Assembly (NCBI GenBank): GCA_963924555.1
Contig: OZ004590.1
Span: forward strand, 2,953,001 to 3,017,000
Length of the DNA: 64,000 nt
Direction: 5' to 3'
Source: Crambe crambe
Lineage: Eukaryota > Porifera > Demospongiae > Poecilosclerida > Crambeidae
In this document: positions 27,350 through 40,682 of the stretch, one piece after another
Layout of the letters: each line of letters starts with the position of its first letter
Position numbering within the stretch: position 1 is the stretch's first letter
Notes under the pieces: generated by a model
Seen by the model: the letters and a program-made list of their open reading frames with translations, nothing else
The model's database searches: none
What the model was told of the DNA's origin: nothing
Position numbers and translations under genes: made by a program

Positions 27350-29998
27350 ATATAGGCAGATTTATATACTTCTCCTCCTCCATTTCAATTCAACTTTAAC
27401 CCCCTTCACACTCAATTTCAACCCCTTCAATTTAACCCCCCTCTCAATTCCAACCCCAATCTAACCCTGTGTGTTATGCTGTGAATGTGTTAGGTTGGAC
27501 CTAGTTGCTGTGGGAAGAGCAGTGTAGTGCAGACACTGGCTGCTTTGACAGGACACAAACTGCTCGAGTTCCCCATGAACAGCGACACTGACACCATTGA
27601 TTTACTAGGTGGCTATGAGCAGGTACAATAACATTGACACCATTGATTCCACTGACACCATTGATCCCACTGACACCATTGATTCCATTGATCCCACTGA
27701 CACCATTGATCCCACTGACACCATTGATTCCATTGATCCCACTGACACCATTGATCCCACTGACACCATTGATCCCACTGACACCATTGATCCCACTGAC
27801 ACCATTGATCCCACTGACACCATTGATCCCACTGACACCATTGATCCCACTGACACCATTGATCCCACTGACACCATTGATCCCACTGACACCATTGATC
27901 CCACTGACACCGTTGATCCATTTATTCCACTGACACCATTATTCCACTGTTGCATTTTTGTTTTAAAGGTTAACTTGAGTCGAGCCTTTGGGAATCTGAT
28001 GAGTTCCATTCAGGATGTGCTGGTGTGTGTCGGCACTTATGTCCAGAGGAATGATCTCAATGTTGAAGCTACTGAACCAATAGAGGAAGTCTTGACTGAA
28101 TATGTGCCAGGTAAGAGAGCAGTGAGTGTATTCTACAGTTCTTGGGCTCAGGGTTCTCAAACAGTGATTCATTAGTGTTTTGGTTGGGGGTTTGAAATAG
28201 CGTCTCATTTGCTTAAGTGCTGGTGAATATTTTCTTTTAAATTTCGTAGGAAGTGTATTGGATGAGATGGACATGCTTCAGTGTTGCTTGAAGCTGAAGG
28301 GAGTATTGAAATCCAGCTTACTGGATCTTCCTTTCCATATGCCTCATGGTAAATGACTTCAATGAGTTGTTTTTTCAAGCATACATGTGCCTCTACATAG
28401 TACTCGAAGGTCTCTTTTTCAATTGTTGACATTTAACGGTTAAAAATACTAGCAGAGAGCTGACAAACCACTCTATGAACTTGTTTTAGGTGAATTGAGA
28501 AAGTCACAATGAACAAGTGAATTGAGAAAGTTACAATGAACAAGTGAAACATAATAGACTTGTAATCCAGTAACTTCTGATAGAAATTTGACCAGATATT
28601 GGCAAAAATTGACTGGATAAGTGTGGAAAATGGCCAAAAAATATCCTTATCGGACTGTTATTTCCAGCCCTGCAGTCTAACTACAGATTTCCACATTTCT
28701 CATCACTCTCTATGCTTTTTCATTCTGATAGATATTGATGGCCTGGTGTGTGAGATAGATGCTCTTATCGGTCGTTTGGAGAGTGTCAGAGAGCGGGGAC
28801 AGTTTGAATGGGTTGATAACGTGCTGGTGAAGGCACTGGAGCATGGCCATTGGCTCATGATAACACATGCTAACTTCTGCAGGTGAGTGTGCTCTAATTA
28901 GAGTTATATACGATCTGTAGGTATGGTCACATAAAGGTACAAGGTGAAACTCATTTGCCTATTGTGCGACTCATCATAATGTATTTTAGTAGCTTTTAGA
29001 TCTCTCTTCACCTGCTTATCCTAATCCATAATTGCAGCGAGCGAGCTGACTCAGGTCATGACTCATTGAAATTCTAAAAAATATATATATCTAGGTCTAC
29101 ACTCTAAAATGCCCCGGTGTGTGCATAATACGCATGCTCCAATAATTGTACTCGATATGCAAGCTAGATTGTTTTCTATAGCCTTTTGTCATAGAGGCGC
29201 TAGGCTTATCAAAGTGAATTGTAGGCACTTGGCTTATCTAAGTGCTTGTGGTAAGTATTTACAGCGTTTGATGCATGGAGCTTTCTGGTTGGAACCACAA
29301 CTTACATCTGATGCAATATCAAGCACTGGAGCCTATCATGCTCACTTGCTCACTATCTAAAGCTAAAGTAGTAGTTGTAGCTTATCTGATACATATGAAC
29401 TAAACAGCAAAATCTTCTAAAGAGTTGTAGCTAGCATTAAAGAATGCTTGCTTGCTCGCTCGCTGTCAATTGAATGTTGAACATTGCCCTAGTATATATA
29501 TCTAGGTCTACACTCCAAAATGCCCCAGGCGTATGTATGGTATACGTGTTGTGTATAGTAGCTCCTGCGCTTGCATGATGCGCATGCTCCAATAATTGTA
29601 ATCGAGTGAAGCCTAGATTGTTTTCTACAGCCTTTTGTCATAGAGGCCTAGGCTTATCTAAGTAAATTGTAGGTGCTTGGCTTATCTAAGTAAGTATTTA
29701 CAACTTTGACTTAGATGCATGGAGCTTTCTGACCACTTAAGTGACTGCAATATCAAGCACTGGAGCCTATCATGCTCACTTGCTCACTGTCTAAAACTAA
29801 AGTAGTAGTTGTAGCTTATCTGATACATATAAACTAAACAGCAAAATCTTCTAAAGAGTTGTAGCACTAAAGAATACTTGACTGCTCGCTCGCTGCCAAC
29901 TGAATGTTGAACATTGCCCTGGTTTGTAATTGTGTGATGCACCAAGCAGTTACTGATATTCTGGTTTGTGCTGCTTCCAAATTCTGTCACTTTCTAGG

Positions 29999-30048
<50 letters not shown>

Positions 30049-33000
30049 GGCACAGTCAGTTATAAGATTTGAATTCCCTGGTCATATCTGATCAGGATGA
30101 GGTTAATATTGTCGGTTACTCCCAAAGGTTGCTCTCCAAAGGTCTTAGTTGCATAGATTTTGACTAAGACAGGTAGAATGTCTCGAAGGTTGCAGATGAC
30201 GCTTCGCAAGGTGGAGTCATGTGGCCAGGAGTACCTCCCGTATTCTACGGCCACCTGACAACCATTGAGGATGTAGGCTGAGGCCCAAGAAGTTTCTTCT
30301 TATTGGTACCATTTACTTGCAGGCAGTGGAAATCCAACATTTGATGCTTGCTTCATGTTTGTTTCAAAAGACAATGAAGTGCGAATTTTTCTTCTGTAAG
30401 CCTTTTCTTCCACATGTGCCCATTACACTAAAAGATGAACACATGACTCCAATACAGCAGTTTAACTCGTCAAAATCGAATACAGTTAATGCTCTTCTTT
30501 TCGTACAGGAGAGGAGCTAGGAGGAGGGAGGGAGGGACAGGAGGCCCCTGCACCGAGTGGTTGTTGTGGCTGTAGGAGGAGGGGGGAGGGCTCCCTGCAC
30601 ATGTGGCTGGAGGAGGAGGAGGAGGGAGGAAGGGACAGGAAGTCCTTGCACCAGTGGTTGTTGTGGCTGTAGGAGGAGGGGGGAGGGCTCCCTGCACATG
30701 TGGCTGGAGGAGGGAGGAAGGGACAGGAGGTCCCTGTACCGAGTGGTTGTTGTGGCTGTAGGAGGAGGGGGAGGGCTCCCTGCACATGTGGCTGGAGGAG
30801 GAGGGAGGGAGGAAGGGACAAGAGGTCCCTGCACCGAGTGGTTGTTGTGGCTGTAGGAGGAGGGGGAGGGCTCCCTGCACATGTGGCTGGAGGAGGAGGG
30901 AGGGAGGAAGGGACAAGAGGTCCCTGCACCGAGTGGTTGTTGTGGCTGTAGGAGGAGGGGGAGGGCTCCCTGCACATGTGGCTGAAGGAGGGAGGAAGGG
31001 ACAAGAGGTCCCTGCACCGAGTGGTTGTTGTGGCTGTAGGAGGAGGGGGAGGGCTCCCTGCACATGTGGCTGGAGGAGGAGGAGGGAGGAAGGGACAAGA
31101 GGTCCCTGCACCGAGTGGTTGTTGTGGCTGTAGGAGGGGGAGGGCTCCCTGCACATGTGGCTGGAGGAGGGAGGAAGGGACAAGAGGTCCCTGCACCAAG
31201 TGGTTGTTGTGGTTGTAGGAGGAGGGGGAGGGCTCCCTGCACATGTGGCTGGAGGAGGAGGGAGGGAGGAAGGGACAAGAGGTCCCTGCACCGAGTGGTT
31301 GTTGTGGCTGTAGGAGGAGGGGGAGGGCTCCCTGCACATGTGGCTGGAGGAGGAAGGAAGGGGCAAGAGGTCCCTGCACCGAGTGGTTGTTGAGGCTGTA
31401 GGAGGAGGGGGAGGGCTCCCTGCACATGTGGCTGGAGGAGGAGGGAGGGAGGAAGGGACAGGAGGTCTCTGCAGAGTGGTTGTTGTGGCTATAAGAGGAG
31501 GGAGGGACAGGGGGCCCCCTGCACATGTGGCTGGAGGAGGGAGGAAGGCTGTAGGAGGAGGGGGAGGGCTCCCTGCACATGTGGCTGGAGGAGGAGGGAG
31601 AGAGGAAGGGACAAGAAGTCCCTGCACCGAGTGGTTGTTGTGGCTGTAGGAGGAGGGGGAGGGCTCCCTGCACATGTGGCTGGAGGAGGAGGGAGGGAGG
31701 AAGGGACAAGAGGTCCCTGCACCGAGTGGTTGTTGTGGCTGTAGGAGGAGGGGGAGGGCTCCCTGCACATGTGGCTGGAGGAGGGAGGAAGGGACAAGAG
31801 GTCCCTGCACCGAGTGGTTGTTGAGGCTGTAGGAGGAGGGGGAGGGCTCCCTGCACATGTGGCTGGAGGAGGAGGAGGGAGGAAGGGACAAGAGGTCCCT
31901 GCACCGAGTGGTTGTTGTGGCTGTAGGAGGAGGGGGAGGGCTCCCTGCACATGTGGCTGGAGGAGGGAGGAAGGGACAAGAGGTCCCTGCACCGAGTGGT
32001 TGTTGTGGCTGTAGGAGGAGGGGGAGGGCTCCCTGCACATGTGGCTGGAGGAGGAGGGAGGGAGGAAGGGACAAGAGGTCCCTGCACCGAGTGGTTGTTG
32101 AGGCTGTAGGAGGAGGGGGAGGGCTCCCTGCACATGTGGCTGGAGGAGGAGGGAGGGAGGAAGGGACAGGAGGTCTCTGCAGAGTGGTTGTTGTGGCTAT
32201 AAGAGGAGGGAGGGACAGGGGGCCCCCTGCACATGTGGCTGGAGGAGGGAGGAAGGCTGTAGGAGGAGGGGGAGGGCTCCCTGCACATGTGGCTGGAGGA
32301 GGAGGGAGAGAGGAAGGGACAAGAAGTCCCTGCACCGAGTGGTTGTTGTGGCTGTAGGAGGAGGGGGAGGGCTCCCTGCACATGTGGCTGGAGGAGGAGG
32401 GAGGGAGGAAGGGACAAGAGGTCCCTGCACCAAGTGGTTGTTGTGGCTGTAAGAGGAGGGGAGGGCTCCCTGCACATGTGGCTGGAGGAGGGAGGAAGGG
32501 ACAAGAGGTCCCTGCACCGAGTGGTTGTTGAGGCTGTAGGAGGAGGGGGAGGGCTCCCTGCACATGTGGCTGGAGGAGGAGGGAGGGAGGAAGGGACAGG
32601 AGGTCTCTGCAGAGTGGTTGTTGTGGCTATAAGAGGAGGGAGGGACAGGGGGCCCCCTGCACAGTGGTTGTTGTTGTGACTGTAGTAGTGCTTGCAGTTG
32701 TATTTATTGTTGTATTTGTGGCAGCCTAGACCTTGTGGTCCTGGTGGCTGCCATTCCTAATGATTCCCCTGGTTCTCTGTGGTTGGCTTGATGGATATCC
32801 TGGACCCCCAATCTTGCCACCACCCTCACCCATTTTGTAGTGGGATGTGAGTGGCTTTGGGATCCAGAAGGATGAGGTCTTCTCCCTGAACATCCTGGCC
32901 TTTGCTGCACCTCGGGAAGAAGTCTATGAAATGTAAGGAGGAAGGGAGAGAAGAGTAATGAATTCGTCACTGAGGGGTGATTGATTCTTATAATAATGAT

Positions 33001-36000
33001 AATTTCCTCTCTTCACCATGGCATTCAGCAGTGTAGATGACTGACCAGTGATAGTTCTTCACGTCTACAGGCAATGCCATCTTTCTCACACAAGTTGCTG
33101 ATGGAACAGATATCCCCTAAGAACCTGGAGAGATTGCCGGGAAGAAGGAAAATGTTTGGAAGATCCCCAGGCTCACCCACCAAGGCGGGCCTGATGTGGG
33201 CCTGATTTTGCTTTGCCCTAGTGAGCAGAGTCTGGGTAAACATCACTTTACTGCTTCCCTTTGACTTTTTCACCCTCTGCCTGGGTATTCATCCACTTTC
33301 ATGTTCGCTATGGAACTGTTGCAACGGACAAAGAAATGTACGGAGCACTTTTAGAAGAATTGCCGGGCCTGGATGCAGTGACCAAGGTCGTGGACAGTGA
33401 GAAATTGTGAGCATGTTTCAAGGTTGTAGTGGAGCAATTGACCAGTGGGAGGAGCACGTCAGCCATGACCTTGGTCAGTCATCCTCCAGCCACGGTGCAC
33501 ACTTGCACATGCACATCAGGTATAATAATTTGATCGGGCACCATGACTGATTGTTGAAGTTTTTCAAGCTCTCTTCTCATTTTATTAGTATTTTTTTCTC
33601 ACTTTATTAAGCTCTTTCAGTCTTCATTTTCTCTCTTCTAGCTGCTTGGAAGTACTTCTGTGTCTCTCAATGTTCAATCTCTCTTCTACCTTCAGTCATC
33701 ATTTTCTCTCTTCTAGCTGCTTGGAAGTACTTCTGTGTCTCTCAATGTTCAATCTCTCTTCTACCTTCAATGTTCAATCTCTCTTTCTGCCTTTGCAAAA
33801 CTGTCTTCCATTGAGTAAGTGAGTTCTCCATGGCTTCAATTTCATCCAGCAGTTTCTTGTTGTCGGTGCCGGCAGTGGCAGGAATGGATGCAGCTAACTT
33901 TGTTGCTAGCAACAACAGTGAATAGCACCTATGCTTGGTTTTAGATAAGAAATGCAGCTACTGCATGTGCAAGTGGCAAGATGTGGGAAGAGCAACATTC
34001 AATGCCTCCACTCTGAAACAAAAAAAAAAAAAAAAATCTGGAACTTTTGATGTACAACTCGCTCAAATAGATTTTCCAGGTTCCTATATATATTTGACTT
34101 CTCAACATGTTATACAAAGAGTTTGGTGCTACAGAGCTAGAACAAGCAAAGTGGAACATGTTGCCAGACTAACACCACGTGCTGGTGAAGCTGGAGATAA
34201 TAATGAAGTGAAGTAAATGTACAAAGGTTGTAACTTAGAGAACTATGATGCTACAGAACTAAAGCAAAGTGAAATATGTTACCAGACTAGCACCACATGC
34301 TGGTGAAGCTGGAGATAAAAATAAAGTAAGTAGCGGTTGTGACTTAAAGAACTATGGTAGTGGTGGCGGATAAAAATAAAAATTTATAGTGACTGGTAAT
34401 AGGTTATGGGTTAGTCAAATGGCATGTTAAGCATGGGCAGCGTATATGATTATTATGTACATAGCCTAGCTTGATTGAAGTTGTTCATGGAGTCTACACA
34501 GGCCTTCCAATGACCACATCGATTTTCCCATGTGGGACACCACAGCTTTCCGATCCCTTTTTTACCCAGCATTCCTGATGAATAACCCATGGTGAACTTC
34601 TTTACGTTCTTCTCGAATGGTGGCATACTTTTTGTTAAGTGTTCCTAATTCAATTTGCAGTTTCAACTGAGTCAATGGGATGAGCCTCGTTACTTCAACA
34701 GAAGCTAAATCCCTGAAAGAACGAGTACTGCTAGTACTGCTCCTGGTAGACATGGTGTGGGTCATGGCAGTGCAGCCACTTCTTACAGGTATACAAATGG
34801 CATCAGCAATGTTCAATCAATGTTGCTTGCGCTTGCATACACGATCACCAATCTTTTCAGGTAGATCCACTTAATGAGTTTCCAACATTTGCTCCACTTA
34901 GAAGCCCATTAATAGCAGCAAGGGCTGCTTCAATCATATTTGGCTGAAGATACACAGGAGCAATCGTCCAAAAGTGACTGTGCCATTAGTCACAATCTCT
35001 AAAGTGGCTGAAATATTAAAAAAAAAAAATGCCACTAGGTAATCACTAACCAGCAACTTCGGAAAAGCTTACTGCATGCTTTCCAAATAAGATATGATGA
35101 AGGGAGTACTTCCTCCGTCCATGACCCACTTTGAATTGGAGGCACTTCACTCTGTAACTTAAAATTTCCTTTGAAACACTGGAGACCTGCCTGGTCAATA
35201 AAGTTAGGTACTCTGGTCCTCTCAAATTATCATAATGGCCGAGCGCTACTTCCCCCCCCCCCCTTGTATTGACAGACTTCTTGTGTTGCAGGTTAAAGGC
35301 TGTCACCACTGAGTCCAGCATGAGCCACCAAGTTGTTTCCCTACTTGCTTCATGGGACACATTCTTCTGGGTTTGTCATCCACACTGCTGAGTGCCATAT
35401 TGAAGAGAGAAAATACTTGCATCCATCTTTACTATTCAGTTGAAGTCTTTAACTGAAACTATGCCCATCTGGTGCCACTGCTTGCTTCATGGGACACATT
35501 CTTCTGGGTTTGTCATCCACACTGCTGAGTGCCATATTGAAGAGAGAAAATACTTGCATCCATCTTTACTATTCAGTTGAAGTCTTTAACTGAAACTATG
35601 CCCATCTGATGCCACTGCTTTGCACGATTGAGCGTTTAGTTTCCTCTTGTGATACCCTATGGACAGAGATGGATCGAGACCTCTATGTAATTAAGGCATT
35701 AATTAATTAGTGCAAGGGTCAGTCCCTATCATTTGGATGTGGCAGTATAAGCTGTCAATCCACACCAAGGGCTCATTCATACCTGCCTGATCAATAAAGT
35801 TAGGTACTCTGGTCCTCTCGAATTATCATAATGGCCAAGCACTACTTTTCCCCTTGTATTGACAGACTTCTTGTGTTGCGGCTTAAAGGCTGTCACCACT
35901 GAGTCCAGCATGAGCCAGCAAGTTGTGTCCCTACTTGCTTCCTGGGACACATTCTTCTGAGTAGCCTGAGAGGTTTGTCATCCACACTGCTGAGTGCCAT

Positions 36001-39000
36001 ATTGAAGAGGGAAAATACTACAAGAATCAATCTTGCATCCATCTTGAAGTCTTCAAAAAAAATTACTTATTTGGGCGTCATTCCATTCTTAGAGTGAAAG
36101 TGGGTTGACGTATTCATCCTTAAATGTCAACCCAGTCAGCAAGTTGTGTCCCTACTTGCTTCCTGGGATACATTCTTCTGAGTAGCCTGAGAGGTTTGTC
36201 ATCCACACTGCTGAGTGCCATATTGAAGAGAGAAAATACTACAAGAATCAATCTTGCATCCATCTTGAAGTCTTCAAAAAAAAATTACTTATTTGGGCGT
36301 CATTCCATTCTTAGAGTGAAAGTGGGTTGACGTATTCATCCTTGAATGTCAACCCAGTCAGCAAGTTGTGTCCCTACTTGCTTCCTGGGACACATTCTTC
36401 TGAGTAGCCTGAGAGGTTTGTCATCCACACTGCTGAGTGCCATATTGAAGAGAGAAAATACTACAAGAATCAATCTTGCATCCATCTTGAAGTCTTCAAA
36501 AAAAAATTACTTATTTGGGCGTCATTCCATTCTTAGAGTGAAAGTGGGTTGACGTATTCATCCTTGAATGTCAACCCAGTCAGCAAGTTGTGTCCCTACT
36601 TGCTTCCTGGGACACATTCTTCTGAGTAGCCTGAGAGGTTTGTCATCCACACTGCTGAGTGCCATATTGAAGAGAGAAAATACTACAAGAATCAATCTTG
36701 CATCCATCTTGAAGTCTTCAAAAAAAAATTACTTATTTGGGCGTCATTCCATTCTTAGAGTGAAAGTGGGTTGACGTATTCATCCTTAAATGTCAACCCA
36801 GTCCCATGAAGAATCTCACTCCAATACAACTCTCTCTTTCTTTTCTTAGATTTTCTGGATGAAGAAGTCATTACTGAAGCAGATTCAATGAACTCCTGCT
36901 TTACTGCTTCAATTTCATCTTGGAAAATGTTCTTAATCTTTAATAATAACTCTGGTTGCTCTGCAAGGTGGCCTGATGTGGGCCTGATAGAATCTGCATT
37001 AATTAGTCCAGGTTAGTTAGCTGTCAATCCACACCAAGGGCTCATTCATACCTGCCTGGTCAATAAAGTTAGGTACTCTGGTCCTCTCAAATTATCATAA
37101 TGGGCCGAGCACTAATTTTCCCCTTGTATTGACAGACTTCTTATGTTGTGGGTTAAAGGCTGTCACTAAACGTTTTAGCACTGGAAGGCTTTTTGGGAAG
37201 AATTGCTTCAATATTTCGCTCATGAAGGACAATCTTACTCATTTCTAAGGCCTCTTCAGTTACTGTACTAGTTCCAATGGTAGTGGGAAAATCGTACTGC
37301 GTATTTGGTATCTTCGTGTACTCGTTGGTATGTCCCGTTGTTGAAGGGAGTGTATATTGTAATAGGGCGGGTGAGACTTATCGCTTTTGTGGCACACCAC
37401 TTCCATTCGTTCGGTGGAGGAAACGTCAAGAAAATAGAAGACCCTAAGTATTATTAAATTAGGGTTAGGGTATACAGCTTAATTCATGAGTTATGCTTTT
37501 TGGCGTTTGTACCAAAAAAGAATATGTTTTATTGAACTAGTGAGTCTGATGGCAGAATTTCTGTATCTATCTATGTGTGTGTGACTACTGTAATTACCCC
37601 TCTTCGGGTGCCCTCAGGTTAATAACTCGCGAGTTATTACTGACCCTAACCATACCTTTTCATATCATTGTCACCTAGAGGACAAACATCAAAAAATTGC
37701 ATATTATAGCCATAGTCCTAGGGTTAGATGCAATAGTATATATACCTTTGAATTGGTCTAAAGGAAGTTCATAATCTTGCAGACAAAGCAAAATATGAAA
37801 GGTGTTTAAAAAACCCATAAATATTTGTGACTTAGCTGGTGCCTATAGAGGTGCTGATATGACAATGAGAAATCAGAGCACTTAGCAGTCGAAAATAATG
37901 AACAGAGTGACAGTGAAGTTGATAGTGGTGATGAAGTTAAGATGGATGAGTTGGATGATGAGTTAATGTTACAAAGAGATTGATGAACTTATCCATAAAG
38001 TTTTTGGTAGCTATGTCGAAGCACTTTTGTGTTCAATCACTTCACAAGTTCAAAGGGAATTGTAGTATGGCCAGTCATTTGAGTTTATGGCAAACAGTAC
38101 TTGCATTCATGTACGTGAAGGCAGTTTGGAGCCTGTTATAGATGTGGCAATGTCCTTTCTGTTGATCAATGGAAGAGTGGAGGTGGTTGCTGCACGTGCA
38201 CATTCGTAGTTGTTAGAGAATGGATCAATAAATATCCAGATAACTCCAGTTTTACCATTGATTAGGGCAGGTACAAGCAACACAATTTTTGGCTGTTTAT
38301 AGATGTTTGTTGAACGCTTGCCTCAATAGCAATTAGTCTCTATTATGTAGCCAACTAGTTGTTGAATCTAGGTCTAGAAATAGCTTTAAGAACTTGCTTT
38401 AGGAATCTTAACGAAAAAGATGCCTCCCCTGTCTATTGTGACATCCCACTGCACAGCAGTCCTGAACCTTTGGAGGGAGATGGAATCAAAACTAATCTAA
38501 TATTGAAAATAATAATGGATATTGTGGTAGCTATGGTGATAAGTTACTACATATGGACTTACAATACTTTTACCTTCCCATTTGCCTCTCAAAATGGCAC
38601 CCCTCTTCTGTTCACAAGATTGGTAGCGAAAGACTACAATTAGGTCCATACCTTGTTATTGCGTGAATCAGAATCAGACAGTCGCCTCTGATTACATGAC
38701 AACGCTGAAGGGACATGTGCTATATTTCAAAGCCCTCTCACGTACCTTGCATTCTACTTTGGAACCCCTCTTTTGTTTGCCTCTGGAAACCTGCCAGGAG
38801 TTGCAGTGGTACCTGACTCATGGCTTGAGATATGAGAGTCTCGAGATCTCATGTGGCCACTGAAGGAGAGGCTAACTAGTCTACTCTTGTCGTCATTTGA
38901 AGAGCTTTATTGTGCTAATGGCTGTTCCTTGGCTGAGAATTGTCCAGTCATAAAAAAATTGTGTTTCTACAATTAAGCTAATTTATTCCTGTATGAAATT

Positions 39001-39934
39001 ACTATACAACACAAACAAAATATGCTGTCCATAAGGCTAATGGCTGTGTAATGAGGACCCCCTTCATTTCTAGTTCGTTCTCTCCTCAAACAAGTGATCT
39101 CAGTGTCTTTCTCTTCTATCAGTTTCTCTTGCTCAAAATGACAGCAATTTATATATGCTCCATCTGCTTTCCTGTTGAAAAGCAATAAAGTTACATCTGC
39201 TTTTCTCTTCCTGTAACAGAAAAGCATTGAAGTCCTCTGCAATAAGGTAGCGTCATCGACAAAGCTTCGCTCACCACAATGCTTGCATTTCCCTAGTATA
39301 TTTTATGCTTTTATATTTCACGTTTACGTTTTAACGTTGTAGTTTCTTGGTTTACTCAGCATGCACGCTCGCCCCACAATGCTTGCATTTCATATTACAG
39401 TGAAACCTTTATTAAGAAACCACCCTATTTAGAGACCACCTCTCTTTAAAGACCACTTGGTTATGTTTAGATTTCAATATCTGTAAAGAGACCATTTCCT
39501 AAGAGACTGAACAATTAGCTAGCTTTCATAATGAGATTATCATAGATACACGTACTGGTTTGTAGTTGCCCCTCCTCAAATTTTTTCACTAGGCATTTGA
39601 CCCCTCTCGAGCAAAATCCTGAATTAAACCCGCCCACCTTTTCAGATTGGTGGCCCAAAGGTGGTCACTATAGACAGGTTTCTCTGTGTCATTATCTTTT
39701 CTGTTTGATATGTATCATATGTAGTATAATATTGTATAATGTGATATTTGTTTCAGTGCTTCAGTGTTGGACCGACTGAATGGTTTGTTGGAGCCTGGGG
39801 GGATCTTGAGGATGGACGAGAGAGGAATAGTTGGGGGCAGCATCAAAGAGATCAAGCCACATCCTAGCTTCAGGTAAAGTCAGCTGATAAACTGTATTGG
39901 AATAGAGACCAAGGGATCAATGGTATTTAGAAAC

Positions 39935-39976
<42 letters not shown>

Positions 39977-40651
39977 AAGGGATCAATGGTCAGAAATAGA
40001 TAAGTGCATAGGCCACTTGCCAAGGTAAATACACACTTAGCTACTTAACGGGAGGTTTGTGTGGCAGCTGTTCTTCTGTGTGTTACTAGCTACTTGGTAT
40101 GTACTTTCTTTTGAGCCATACTGTAATCATAGGTGAATTATGGTATGTACTTTTGAGTAGAGCCTTATAAAGCTACCTTGAATCGTTGGTAATCAGTGAA
40201 GTGGACTTTTGGAAGTAATGATATTCATAGCTCTTAATTAAAACATTGTGGGTGTTAGGAATGTAAACCCAATGTGAGAATGTGTGCATATTGTGTATTT
40301 AAGTGGTGAGAGCAGCACAGCTTACTCTAGTGCGAAGATATAGTTATTCTTTCATGTTCATCACAATTTTTGGAAAGCCGCTGTTAGGCTTGTTGTCTGA
40401 ATGAATATACGACTGTCCTCAGACCTGTCTGTCCCAAGTTTGTATGTTCTTCTAGTTCTGCCCTTAGCAATTAGGTGATGTCAACAGCTAAGCTTCACTT
40501 GCCACAATGCTTCTCTGGTGTTAGGTAATATGATGTAGTAATGATTTGTGCGTGTGTAATATCAGTGTTTCCCCAGGAATTGTCTAGGATTCTACATAAT
40601 ATTATATGTACTTGTTTATAGCTGCCCCCCTCAAATTTTGCAATAGGCATT

Positions 40652-40682
<31 letters not shown>

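Noticed and set aside
27609..28175. 188-codon + strand frame combining the 18-bp repeat with midasin exon 15
   Set aside because: The repeat portion is intronic and out of frame with exon 14; clear donor at 27623 and acceptor at 27968.
30470..32563. 697-codon and 672-codon minus-strand open frames, Pro/Ser/Thr-rich
   Set aside because: They translate the G-rich minisatellite. Open frames exist in several registers and on both strands, no start context, splice sites or protein family.
32842..32935. Short + strand peptide-like stretch (GFGIQKDEVFSLNILAF)
   Set aside because: Too short and isolated to call; not a match to any midasin segment expected at this position.
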